Assembly (NCBI GenBank): GCA_021287065.1
Contig: JAJTBE010000061.1
Span: forward strand, 1-43,314
Direction of reading: 5' to 3'
DNA: 43,314 bases
DNA from: Bacillota bacterium
GTDB lineage: Bacteria > Vulcanimicrobiota > JAJTBE01
Part shown: piece by piece, positions 18,169-26,426 of the stretch
Layout of the letters: the number at the start of each line of letters is the position of its first letter
Position numbering within the stretch: position 1 is the first letter of the stretch
Program-made: the position numbers and the translations under genes
Notes under the pieces: generated by a model
Database searches by the model: none
What the model was told of the DNA's origin: nothing
Seen by the model: the letters and a program-made list of their open reading frames with translations, nothing else

Positions 18169-18552
18169 ATGGAAATCAAAAAACAGATTACATCAAAAGA
18201 AGCACCTGCAGCTATAGGTCCATATAGTCAGGCAATTAAAACAGGAAATATGCTCTTCATATCAGGCCAGCTTCCCATGGATGCCGCCACAGGCCAGCTT
18301 ATCGAAGGCTCAATAGCCGATAAAACAAAAAAAGCACTCGAAAATGTAGGCGCAATTTTAAAAGAAGCAGGCATGGATTTCGAAAACCTCGTTAAAGTAA
18401 CAATTTTCGTTACTGATATGGGCAATTTCGCAGAAATCAACGAAGAATACAAAAAATACTTCCCGGGCATTCCTCCTGCAAGAGCAGTTGTCGGCGTAGC
18501 ATCACTCCCCAGAAACGCAGAACTGGAAATCGAGGGAGTAGCCGCCTGCTGA
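18169..18552 (+). CDS. ridA: RidA-family enamine/imine deaminase
   Basis: A 127-residue protein, the usual length for YjgF/YER057c/UK114 proteins. It shows the family hallmarks AIGPYSQAIKTG near the N-terminus, FISGQLPMD, and the C-terminal signature PPARAVVGVASLPRNAELEIEG with the conserved arginine that binds the substrate carboxylate and the terminal E-x-E-G. RidA hydrolyses reactive enamines and imines such as 2-aminoacrylate produced by PLP enzymes. The frame extends 5 codons upstream, but AAGGAGG lies 6 bases before the ATG at 18169, which is chosen. It starts just after the porin terminator and may depend on read-through or its own promoter. Confidence 0.93.
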   Translation: MEIKKQITSKEAPAAIGPYSQAIKTGNMLFISGQLPMDAATGQLIEGSIADKTKKALENVGAILKEAGMDFENLVKVTIFVTDMGNFAEINEEYKKYFPGIPPARAVVGVASLPRNAELEIEGVAAC

Positions 18553-18598
18553 TATCAATTCAACAGAAATGCTGCTATTTGGTATAAAGAATCATATT

Positions 18599-18637
18599 AA
18601 AAAAGAGGCCTCCTGTGAAAGGGAAACCTCTTTTTTT
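18599..18637. terminator. Bidirectional terminator between ridA and tatA
   Basis: The arms AAAAGAGG and CCTCTTTT enclose an 18-base loop with an internal TCCT/AGGG pairing, flanked by an A-run on one side and a T-run on the other. It serves the converging ridA and tatA operons. Confidence 0.75.
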
Positions 18638-18669
18638 AATTTTTATGATCAATTGATTATGAACAGCTG

Positions 18670-19119
18670 TTAACTTTTCCTGATATTATCAGGATACTGT
18701 TTTTCGTCAAATTCCGGGTCCACTGTTTCGGGAGCTGATTTCTCAGCAATCTCAGAATGTTCTCCGGCAGATATGTTTTCAGCCTGAACCGGCTCGGCAG
18801 CTTTGGTTTCATTTGCCGGTTTTTCTGTAGAAACAGCTTCCCCTGCCTCAGCAGGTGCATTTCCGGGGTCCAGAGCTGCAAGGGCGGCGGGATCCGGCGA
18901 TTCGGTCAGTTTTTCAGGAATCTCCAGTTTGTTTTCATCTTTGCTTTCCTCAGCAGTAAGCATTGCTTCGAGATTCATGTCTGAGAACTTTCTGAGTTCT
19001 TTCATTCCTGAGCCAATCAATCTGCCGATTTCCGGCATTTTTTTCGGTCCGAAAAGAATGAGAACCAGAAACATTATCACCACTATTTCACTGAATCCAA
19101 GCCAAGCCAATTTTTTCAC
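18670..19119 (-). CDS. TatA/TatB-type twin-arginine translocase subunit
   Basis: A 149-residue protein that opens MKKLAWLGFSEIVVIMFLVLILFGPKKMPEIGRLIGSGMKELRKF: a single N-terminal membrane helix, the FGPKKMPEIG hinge and an amphipathic helix, the defining TatA/TatB structure. The tail of about 90 residues is rich in Glu, Ala, Pro and Lys and is longer than usual for TatA, so a TatB-like role is possible; the strict TatB/TatA distinction cannot be made by eye. The start is GTG, directly following the dapB stop (TAG-GTG) with no clear ribosome site, so translation is probably coupled to dapB. TatC is not in the window. Confidence 0.88.
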   Translation of the reverse strand: MKKLAWLGFSEIVVIMFLVLILFGPKKMPEIGRLIGSGMKELRKFSDMNLEAMLTAEESKDENKLEIPEKLTESPDPAALAALDPGNAPAEAGEAVSTEKPANETKAAEPVQAENISAGEHSEIAEKSAPETVDPEFDEKQYPDNIRKS

Positions 19120-19914
19120 CTACAGAATATATTCTAAACCAACAACAAAACCGGTTAATTCCCGCACTTTTCTGATAGCCAGCATCACGCCGGGCATAAA
19201 ACTCTCTCTTGTGATGGTATCATGTCTGATTTTCAGAACTTCTCCAAGACCGCCAAAGTTGACTTCCTGATGAGCAAGCATACCCTGAAGCCTGACTGAG
19301 TGGATTCGGACACCTTTGTAAACTCCGCCTCGCACTCCGGAGACTTTTTCAGTTTCACCCTCGGGAGAAAGGAAAACTCCTCCATTTTCCGCCATCATTT
19401 CTGCGGTTTTCATTGCCGTTCCTGACGGAGCGTCAACTTTTCTTTCATGATGGAATTCGATAATCTCAGACCACTGAAAATATTTTGCAGCTTCCGCAGC
19501 AAATTTCATCATCAGAACAGCACCCAGAGAGAAATTGGGAGCTACAAGAACCGGCACTCCGGTTTCTTCTGATACCTGTCGTATTTTTTCATTATCTTCT
19601 TCTGAAATGCCCGTTGTTCCCACAACGCATGCACATCCCGCTTTCAGACATGTTATTATATTTGAAGGGGCAATCCAGCCCTTGGTAAAATCAACCATCA
19701 CCTGAGGTTTTGTTTCTGCAAGCACCTTTTCAAGATTATCGCTGACTATTACATGAGTAGTTCCACCGATAAGAACTTCAAGATCTTTGCCTGCATTCTG
19801 AGGGGCATCCAGAGCGCCCACCAGTTCCATATCATTTTCTGCCAGAACGCTTTTAACGGTCTGAAGCCCCATACTTCCAACAGCGCCGCAGACTATAACC
19901 TTAATTTTTTCCAA
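19120..19914 (-). CDS. dapB: 4-hydroxy-tetrahydrodipicolinate reductase
   Basis: A 264-residue DapB, an NAD(P)H-dependent reductase of the diaminopimelate/lysine pathway in the cytoplasm. Visible features are the N-terminal dinucleotide motif VCGAVGSMG (variant of GA-x-GRMG), the VDFTKG and GTTGIS segments at the cofactor pocket, and EIIEFHHERKVDAPSGTA with the catalytic His-His pair and the lysine. The C-terminal domain contains RGGVYKGVRIHSVRLQG. The start is TTG at 19914 with GGAGG nine bases upstream, inside the M16 protease gene, which it overlaps by 14 bases. Diaminopimelate is also a cell-wall component, consistent with a peptidoglycan-bearing diderm. Confidence 0.95.
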   Translation of the reverse strand: MEKIKVIVCGAVGSMGLQTVKSVLAENDMELVGALDAPQNAGKDLEVLIGGTTHVIVSDNLEKVLAETKPQVMVDFTKGWIAPSNIITCLKAGCACVVGTTGISEEDNEKIRQVSEETGVPVLVAPNFSLGAVLMMKFAAEAAKYFQWSEIIEFHHERKVDAPSGTAMKTAEMMAENGGVFLSPEGETEKVSGVRGGVYKGVRIHSVRLQGMLAHQEVNFGGLGEVLKIRHDTITRESFMPGVMLAIRKVRELTGFVVGLEYIL

Positions 19915-21193
19915 CTGCTTCTTCCTCCGCTATTGACACTGTCCATTCTCCAGGTATATCCGACAGAGTCTCCTTGATGGGACCGAGAACCGTAGCTGAA
20001 AATTTCCTTCTGTCCAGCAGGTCTTTAGCCAGATTATTAACATCTTCCAGAGTAACAGCATCAACTTTTTTGATAACTTCTTCGATAGGTATAAGCCTTC
20101 CATAATACATTTCAGACTTATTGAGGCGGATCATTCTGTTGGATGTGGATTCCAGAGCAAGGGAAATTCCGCCTTTAATATGTTCTTTCGAACGAATTAC
20201 TTCTTTCTCAGTTACGCCGTTTTCGCATATATCATCGAGAATTCCATTACTGAGCTTAACAACTTCGTTAAGGTTTTCAACGCTTGTGCAGGCATAAATA
20301 CCAAACTGAGCTGTATCCACATAAGAATTTGTGAATGTGGAAACAGTATAAACCAGCCCGCGTTTTTCCCGGATTTCCTGGAAAAGTCTTGATGACATGG
20401 ATCCGCCAAGTATAGCATCGAGAACATAAAATACATACTTATTTTCATCCATCTGGGGCAGACCTTTGCTGCCCATACAGATGTAAGCCTGTTCGCAGTC
20501 TTTATATCTGAGTTTGTTACGGCTGTAGAACTCAGGCAGAGTTGTCCGGGGAAGATTTACTTTTCCCTGAAGCTTGCCGAAATTCTGTTCAGCCAGAGCA
20601 ACTATATCTTCATGTTTGAGATGACCGGCAGCAGCGACATAAACATTATCAGGAGTGTATGTATCTTTCATATACTCCATAAAATCATCACGGCTCATTT
20701 TTGAAATAATATCTATAGTCCCCAATGTCGGGCAGGCAAGGGGATGATCAGCCCAGAGAGTGCGGTTGAATTCTTCAAAAACCACATCATCGGGAGCATC
20801 TTCATACATACGGATCTCTTCCAGAATAACTCCCCGTTCTCTCTCGATCTCTTTTGGATCGAAAAGTGAATTCATAAACATGTCCGCAAGCATATTCAGG
20901 GACATGTCAATATGTTTATCCATAACCCTTACATAGAAGCAGGTCTGTTCTTTTTCCGTAAAGGCGTTCATATGTCCGCCCACTGAATCCATTATTTCAG
21001 CGATTTCAAAAGCGGAATGGTTGGTGGTTCCCTTAAAAAGCATATGCTCTATAAAATGGGACACACCCATGTTCCGGGCTGTTTCGTATTTTGGTCCGGT
21101 ATGAACCCAGACGCCTATGCTGGCAGATTTAAATTCATTGATTTCTTCTGTCAGAACCTTGATTCCATTGGGCAGTACAGTCTTTTTGTACAT
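19901..21193 (-). CDS. M16-family zinc protease (processing-peptidase-like)
   Basis: A 430-residue M16B peptidase. The zinc motif HFIEH (inverted HxxEH) is at residues 46-50, and the third ligand region is the helix ERERGVILEEIRMYEDAPDD. The second half carries the typical LYTVSTF-type segment (RGLVYTVSTFTNSY), in which the R...Y pair of the family is recognisable. The frame extends 7 codons upstream to a TTG; a GGAG site precedes the ATG at 21193, so I use that. Members of this group process short peptides or signal remnants. In many bacteria it lies near dapB or pnp. It is in a run of genes recN, M16, dapB, tatA on the minus strand. Confidence 0.93.
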   Translation of the reverse strand: MYKKTVLPNGIKVLTEEINEFKSASIGVWVHTGPKYETARNMGVSHFIEHMLFKGTTNHSAFEIAEIMDSVGGHMNAFTEKEQTCFYVRVMDKHIDMSLNMLADMFMNSLFDPKEIERERGVILEEIRMYEDAPDDVVFEEFNRTLWADHPLACPTLGTIDIISKMSRDDFMEYMKDTYTPDNVYVAAAGHLKHEDIVALAEQNFGKLQGKVNLPRTTLPEFYSRNKLRYKDCEQAYICMGSKGLPQMDENKYVFYVLDAILGGSMSSRLFQEIREKRGLVYTVSTFTNSYVDTAQFGIYACTSVENLNEVVKLSNGILDDICENGVTEKEVIRSKEHIKGGISLALESTSNRMIRLNKSEMYYGRLIPIEEVIKKVDAVTLEDVNNLAKDLLDRRKFSATVLGPIKETLSDIPGEWTVSIAEEEAVGKN

Positions 21194-21248
21194 AAACGGG
21201 AATTCTCCATTCAAAACTTTATCATAAATTCTACATTATACAATTCGG

Positions 21249-22961
21249 TTAACCGGATGATCTGAGAAGCGATTCGGAAAGACTTCTTGTTTCCTCTGTC
21301 GCTTCAAGCCCGGCAAGCATCCGCATGATTTCTTCCACCCGGTCATTTCCTTCAACAGCAGTAACTCCGGTTTTTGTTTCCGTTCCATCAGTCTGTTTTC
21401 TTATAAGAAAATGGCAGTCTGCAAGCGCCGCTATTGTGGCCTGGTGAGTAATACACAGGATTTGCCTGTGCGATGTAATCTCCCGCAGCTTTTTACCAAC
21501 CGCCGCAGCAGAAACACCACCAAGCCCCATGTCGATTTCATCAAGTACAAGGGTTGAAAATCCCCTGAAACGGGAAAAAATATTTCTCAGAGCAAGCATT
21601 ACCCTTGAAAGCTCCCCGCCTGACGCCACTGACGACAAAGACTTTACAGCCACTCCCGCATTAAGGCTTATCAGAAATTCAACTTCATCAAGCCCCCAGG
21701 GAGTTACCCGCAAAGCTTCTTCCTTTTCCGCTTCAGAAGTGTTAATTCCTTCTGCACCGGTTATTTTCACCGAAAAATCCACACTCCCGAAGCCGAGGGT
21801 TGACAATTCTTCTTCTATCGAATTTTCAAGGGACAAAGCTGTCTTTTGCCGGAGAGCAGTCATTTCAACGGATTTCTGAATCCACTGTTTTGCCAGAACT
21901 TCCAGATCTTTCTGCAGACTTTCCGCAAGCTCCGACGACTGCTCAAGCAAAGCAAGCTTTTTAACCATATTTTCCCTGTATTTATGAATCTCTTCTATGG
22001 AAAAGCCATATTTACCCTTTAATCTGTCTATCATATGCAGCCTTGAAATTACACTGTCGAGTGCTTCCTGACTAAACTCTGCAGCTTCGCCTTTTTCCAT
22101 ACAAATATAGGACATTTCCTGAACCTGTTCAAGAATGCTTTCAGCCATTTGGGCTGCCTTTTCCATTTCCCTGTCAAATCTCGTCCAGCGCAAAAGCTCC
22201 TTCGAAACTCTGCCAAGCTTATCCACAACCCCATTTTCACCTGATAGATTTACATATATAAAGGATGTTGCTTCTGCGATTTTTTCCGCATTTTCAAGAA
22301 CAGTCTTTTTTCTTTCAAGTTCTTCGTCTTCACCTGCTTCAAGTTTTGCATCTTCAATTTCCTGAACTTCAAACCTCACCCAGTCTATTTCCCTGTTTCT
22401 TTCTCTCTCTCTTGCTTTAAGTTCTTCCAGCTCATGCTGAATTTTACGGTAATTGCTGCAAATATCAGCGATTTCTCCCAGTAATTTTTCAGATTCCTCT
22501 CCCCCAAGCAAATCGAGCAAAGTTCTCTGATGGGATGAATTAAGCAGTTGAAGGGTATCTCTCTGGCCATGAATATCCACAAGGTTTTCGCACACAGAAC
22601 GATAAGTTTTCAGTGGAACCATTTCACCATTTATATGGTAAATATTTTTCCCTGATGCCTGAAGTTTTCTGGTCAGAATAAGCTCTCTGCCATTGTCGTC
22701 AATAATACCCGACGCCTGCAGAGGAACCAGAAAATCAGGAAGGCTGGCTTCCTGAAGTTCAAACCTTGCCTGAACCTGAATGGTTTTTCCATTCTCAAGC
22801 CTGTCGTTTTTCACCCGTTCGCCAAGCACAAAATTAAGAGAATCCACTATCAGGGATTTTCCTGCGCCGCTCTCACCGGTAAGAACATTAAACCCGGGGC
22901 TGAAACAGATATCAAGCTTGTCAATAATTGCAAAATTCTCTATTCGTAAATCCGTAAGCAC
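21249..22961 (-). CDS. recN: DNA repair ATPase RecN
   Basis: A 570-residue SMC-like repair protein. The start is GTG at 22961 (GAGG five bases before), giving MLTDLRIENFAIID, a canonical RecN beginning; the frame itself is open 5 codons further to a TTG. The Walker A motif GESGAGKS lies at residues about 30-37, then two coiled-coil arms with many Glu/Lys/Arg heptads, then the ABC signature ASGGELSRVMLAL, Walker B TLVLDEID and the H-loop region ITHQATIAALADCHF. RecN organises broken DNA ends in double-strand break repair. It starts 7 bases after the nadK stop and is in the same operon as nadK, a common arrangement. Confidence 0.96.
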   Translation of the reverse strand: MLTDLRIENFAIIDKLDICFSPGFNVLTGESGAGKSLIVDSLNFVLGERVKNDRLENGKTIQVQARFELQEASLPDFLVPLQASGIIDDNGRELILTRKLQASGKNIYHINGEMVPLKTYRSVCENLVDIHGQRDTLQLLNSSHQRTLLDLLGGEESEKLLGEIADICSNYRKIQHELEELKARERERNREIDWVRFEVQEIEDAKLEAGEDEELERKKTVLENAEKIAEATSFIYVNLSGENGVVDKLGRVSKELLRWTRFDREMEKAAQMAESILEQVQEMSYICMEKGEAAEFSQEALDSVISRLHMIDRLKGKYGFSIEEIHKYRENMVKKLALLEQSSELAESLQKDLEVLAKQWIQKSVEMTALRQKTALSLENSIEEELSTLGFGSVDFSVKITGAEGINTSEAEKEEALRVTPWGLDEVEFLISLNAGVAVKSLSSVASGGELSRVMLALRNIFSRFRGFSTLVLDEIDMGLGGVSAAAVGKKLREITSHRQILCITHQATIAALADCHFLIRKQTDGTETKTGVTAVEGNDRVEEIMRMLAGLEATEETRSLSESLLRSSG

Positions 22962-22968
22962 TTTTACC

Positions 22969-23826
22969 TCATTCAAACCATTTCAGCTTTTCTTTTATTG
23001 TCTGATAGAATTTCTTTCCCAGATGAACAAAGTGTGCTCTGTTCTGAGATCTTTTAATCTTAACCACATCATCGGGCATTACGGAAAAAATCGTGTGTCC
23101 GTCAAGACAGACAAGACAGGTTTTGCCCGATCTTTCCTTCACCTGAATATTATCTTCAGGCGAAATCACAAGAGGCCTTGCTGACAGAGTATGGGGACAG
23201 ATGGCAGTTACAATTATGCATTCCACATTCGGGTTTACAATAGGGCCACCCGCAGAAAGGGAATAAGCTGTTGAACCTGTGGGGGTGGAAACCACAACTC
23301 CGTCTGCAGAATATATACCAGCAGAATTGCCGCTGATGTTGAGGGAAATTTTCAGAAGCTGAAGATCCCCTCCATGATGAACAACTACTTCATTCAGGGC
23401 GAAACCGGAAAAAACCGAATGCCCATCCCTGACAACCTGACAGTCAAGCATCATGCGGTTTTCAAGGGTGAAATCCCCGGATAAGGTTCTTTCGAGGGCG
23501 TTTTCCCAGTCAGAAACGGATATTTCAGTTAAAAATCCAAGCTGCCCCAGGTTTATCCCGAGAACCGGTATTTCAGTTCCGGCGACAATACGGCATGCGT
23601 GAAGAAGAGTTCCATCTCCGCCAAGACTGAGCATAAGCTGAGATTCGGTCCTGATCTCTTCATATGAAGCTTCAAGCTCCTGACGGTTAATCAGACTCCC
23701 TCTCCCCGATGGGAGAATGACCCTTATCTGTTTTTCTTCAAGCCACTTGATTATTTTAAGAGCGTCTTCGCCTGCATTTTTTCTGGACGAAGGCAAAACT
23801 GCAACATTGCTGATTTTATACTTCAA
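22969..23826 (-). CDS. nadK: NAD kinase
   Basis: A 285-residue ATP-NAD kinase, converting NAD to NADP. The diagnostic GGDGTLLHA motif is at residues about 69-77, with GINLGQLGFLTE following, then the second conserved block DGVVVSTPTGSTAYSLSAGGPIV. The length fits the family. The start is TTG at 23826 (with a GGTGG just upstream), and its first bases overlap the end of the REC-GGDEF gene by 11 bases, so the two are co-translated. It is followed directly by recN. Confidence 0.95.
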   Translation of the reverse strand: MKYKISNVAVLPSSRKNAGEDALKIIKWLEEKQIRVILPSGRGSLINRQELEASYEEIRTESQLMLSLGGDGTLLHACRIVAGTEIPVLGINLGQLGFLTEISVSDWENALERTLSGDFTLENRMMLDCQVVRDGHSVFSGFALNEVVVHHGGDLQLLKISLNISGNSAGIYSADGVVVSTPTGSTAYSLSAGGPIVNPNVECIIVTAICPHTLSARPLVISPEDNIQVKERSGKTCLVCLDGHTIFSVMPDDVVKIKRSQNRAHFVHLGKKFYQTIKEKLKWFE

Positions 23827-24739
23827 ACACTACCACCTTGTTGCCGCCACCAGCTTTAGCCTGCTGTAAAGCTTTTGCGGACTCTGCAATCAGAGGATCC
23901 ATATCCCCCACATTGTCCGTTTCAAAGGCAGATACTCCAATGGCAGATGTAATCCTTGTCTTTTCAGGAATTCCATAGAACAGATGTCTTTCGATTATCT
24001 TGCGTATTTTTTCACCAAAAACCGCTGAACCCTCATGCCCCGTCTGGGGAAGAATAACCGCAAACACATCATCCTGAAACCTCGTAACAATATCTATCGC
24101 TCTGATGTTGCGTTTCATTATTTCGCCGATTTGCTTTATTATAGAATCTCCCCTTGCCCGGCTGTATGTTTTTCTTATCATATCAAAACCGTCTGCGGAA
24201 ATCAGAGCAAGGGAAATGGGATAATTATACCTTTTTGCACGGGCAAGTTCTTCCTGAAGGCGTTCCTCGAGATATCTGCGATTGTAAAAACCTGTGAGTT
24301 CGTCAATAATAGTCTGTGCTTTTAATGCTGCAGTTTCCTGAATGAGCTTTTCCTTTTCTTCTTTATGTCGGATGGCGTTTCTGATTCTCGCCTTCAGCTC
24401 TTCCGGATGGAAAGGCTTCGCCACATAATCATGTGCACCTACATCAAGTCCTTCGATTCTGTCAAAAATTTCACCCTTGGCTGTCAGAAAAATCACCGGT
24501 ATTCCTGCTGTTTCAGGATTAATTTTAAGAGCACGGCACACTTCATATCCTGTGAGGTCAGGCATCATTACATCAAGAAGCACCAAATCAGGCTTGCTTT
24601 CCTGTGCAACTTTCAGAGCCTGCAGCCCCTTATAAGCCACAAAAGCTTCATATCCCCAGTCCGAAACCGTCTTTTTAAGATATTCCACATTTACTGCCAT
24701 GTCATCTACGATAAGAATTTTTTCTGATTTTTTTGCCAT
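23816..24739 (-). CDS. Response regulator with a degenerate GGDEF domain
   Basis: A 307-residue two-domain regulator. The REC domain (about 1-122) has D12/D13, the phospho-acceptor D56 in LLDVMMP, T86 and K108. A short linker leads to a GGDEF domain (about 140-307) with DELTGFYNRRYLEE and the GD-x-x-x-x-x-x-G pattern. At the active site the residues are QDDVF (222-226) rather than GGDEF, so cyclase activity is unlikely. The inhibitory-site motif RAID (R213, D216) is correctly spaced five residues before. This suggests a c-di-GMP receptor rather than a producer. The ATG has a GAGGAAGG site 8 bases upstream. It follows the dehydrogenase gene by 16 bases and overlaps nadK. Confidence 0.9.
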   Translation of the reverse strand: MAKKSEKILIVDDMAVNVEYLKKTVSDWGYEAFVAYKGLQALKVAQESKPDLVLLDVMMPDLTGYEVCRALKINPETAGIPVIFLTAKGEIFDRIEGLDVGAHDYVAKPFHPEELKARIRNAIRHKEEKEKLIQETAALKAQTIIDELTGFYNRRYLEERLQEELARAKRYNYPISLALISADGFDMIRKTYSRARGDSIIKQIGEIMKRNIRAIDIVTRFQDDVFAVILPQTGHEGSAVFGEKIRKIIERHLFYGIPEKTRITSAIGVSAFETDNVGDMDPLIAESAKALQQAKAGGGNKVVVFEV

Positions 24740-24755
24740 ATCCGACGCCTTCCTC

Positions 24756-25877
24756 TCAGATCACATCATTTTCCTGTAACATACACTCCAGTTCAAGTTC
24801 TGCTGCTATTTTTTTAAGTGAATTGATTACTTTCTGATGAAGCGGAATGCCTTCTTTATTATACTTTAACGAACATTCATGTTCTTTCTCCCCGTGAATG
24901 TATATTCTTTCCCGGCCTTCCGCTTTCCTTGAATCTTTCATCTTTCTGATGAGTATATCCATGTCATTTTTAAATTCCGCTAAATCACGGAAACAATCAA
25001 TACGAAGAGCACCGAAGAAATGCCCCAGTTGAGCGGGAAGAGGATTTCCCTTTTCATCTCTGGGATATACCTGATCGCTGAAATTTGCCCCTGCCATAAC
25101 CCCCGATAATATTTCCACAAGCATAGCAAGCCCGTATCCTTTGTGACCGGAAAAAAGCTCGCCTTCGCCTCCCAAAGGAAGAATGCCGCCGCCGATTCTG
25201 CCGGAAATATTTTTCAGCGTTCTGGCTGCATCTGTTGTTGAAAGCCCCTTTTCATCAGTAGCCCATCCCACAGGCATTTCTTTTTCAAGCCTATCGTAAA
25301 CTTCAAGCTTGCCACGGGGAACAACGCTGGTTGCCATATCAAGGACAAATGGATTTTCCTCACCTGCAGGCACTGCCACGGCAATAGGGTTTGTTCCCAG
25401 AAGAGAATCCCTTCCGAAGGTAGGAACAACAATCACACCTGTGTTAGTAAGGGAAATACCGATCATATCATGCCCGATTGCCATCATAGCATAATAACCG
25501 GCAATGCCATAATGGTTGCTGTTATTAACCGTTGCAAAAGCTACGCCGGAAACACCGGCTTTTTCAATGACTTTTTCCATTGCCATTTTTGAAACAGGCT
25601 GTCCGAGTCCCCCTCCGGCATCTATTACTATGGAAACAGGACTCTCCCTGACAATTTTTATATCTGGCCTGGCAATCATCTGACCGGTTTTCAGACCATC
25701 CACATAGATTTTGAGCCTCGCCACTCCATGGGATGAAATCCCCCTCAAATCCGCAGTTACAAGATTATCAGCAGCAACGCAGGCGTCATCATAATCCACC
25801 CCGAATTTAAGAAAAGCTTTAACGCATAATTCTCTGAGAATATCTGCTTTTACAATCTGATAAACCTCTGCAGACAT
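24756..25877 (-). CDS. Malate/L-lactate (Ldh2-family) dehydrogenase
   Basis: A 373-residue NAD(P)-dependent 2-hydroxycarboxylate dehydrogenase of the Ldh_2 (YbiC/ComC/AllD) family. The marks are RGISSHGVARLKIYVDGL with the catalytic histidine, GGGLGQPVSKMAMEKVI, NNSNHYGIAGYY with the conserved histidine, TNTGVIVVPTFGRD, LGTNPIAVAVPA and SGHKGYGLAMLVEILSGVM. All family positions that I can recall seem conserved. Substrates in the family include malate, sulfolactate and ureidoglycolate; the specific one here is unknown. GGAGGGG five bases before the ATG at 25877 marks the start. It begins the run of minus-strand genes down to tatA. Confidence 0.93.
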   Translation of the reverse strand: MSAEVYQIVKADILRELCVKAFLKFGVDYDDACVAADNLVTADLRGISSHGVARLKIYVDGLKTGQMIARPDIKIVRESPVSIVIDAGGGLGQPVSKMAMEKVIEKAGVSGVAFATVNNSNHYGIAGYYAMMAIGHDMIGISLTNTGVIVVPTFGRDSLLGTNPIAVAVPAGEENPFVLDMATSVVPRGKLEVYDRLEKEMPVGWATDEKGLSTTDAARTLKNISGRIGGGILPLGGEGELFSGHKGYGLAMLVEILSGVMAGANFSDQVYPRDEKGNPLPAQLGHFFGALRIDCFRDLAEFKNDMDILIRKMKDSRKAEGRERIYIHGEKEHECSLKYNKEGIPLHQKVINSLKKIAAELELECMLQENDVI

Positions 25878-26426
25878 AAATCCCCTCCATACCGGGTTTA
25901 ATAATAGTTTCGTATTTTCTGTGCAATCTGATTTGTTCCTTTTTATAAGGGATAAAAGATGGAAGGGAAATACCCTTTTTTGTCAAAGTATCGGCTATGG
26001 ATAAGATAGCCCCTTCTGTCGCTATATATGTAAACATGACAAAAGCAAAGGCTCCTGCTGCGAGGCGCTTTGCCTGAAGCGATGCAGGTTCACGGCTTTC
26101 AGGAAAACAGACGGTGGAAATATCTATTCCTGACTTGTTTTCGGCAGCCAAATAGAGGAAAATAAGAAAAACATAATCGTTTTTTTCTGACCCCAAAAAA
26201 GGTTTCATCCTCTTTATGAGGCATTTATAAAAGAAGGAGCCGTTTCAGCGGCTTCTGCATTTCCGGGACGATTTTATCAGCAAACCCTGATGTAATCAAA
26301 CTCCTGCTTAATGCGGATTTCAGGATATCCCTGCAGGCAGCTTTACGGCTACAGGTTAAGTTTGTTTATAACAGTAGTTTTTAAGCTGTAAAAATGCAAT
26401 CTCCCATTCTGGTTTGAGGTGATTTT
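25878..26426. other. Gene-free interval between divergent genes
   Basis: These 549 bases lie between the start of the Ldh-type gene (minus) and the start of the MobA-like gene (plus). A 129-codon minus-strand frame (25819-26208) overlaps the Ldh gene start and its ATG has no spaced ribosome site, so I do not call it a gene. A hairpin GAGCCG/CGGCTTC lies at about 26238-26257, without a clear T-run. I recognise no riboswitch. Confidence 0.4.

Noticed and set aside
25819..26208. 129-codon minus-strand open frame overlapping the Ldh-type gene start
   Set aside because: GAGG directly touches its ATG without spacing, it overlaps a well-supported gene by 59 bases, and its product resembles no protein that I know.
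25896..26420. Structured RNA or riboswitch in the divergent interval
   Set aside because: Short hairpins occur, but no conserved core is recognised.
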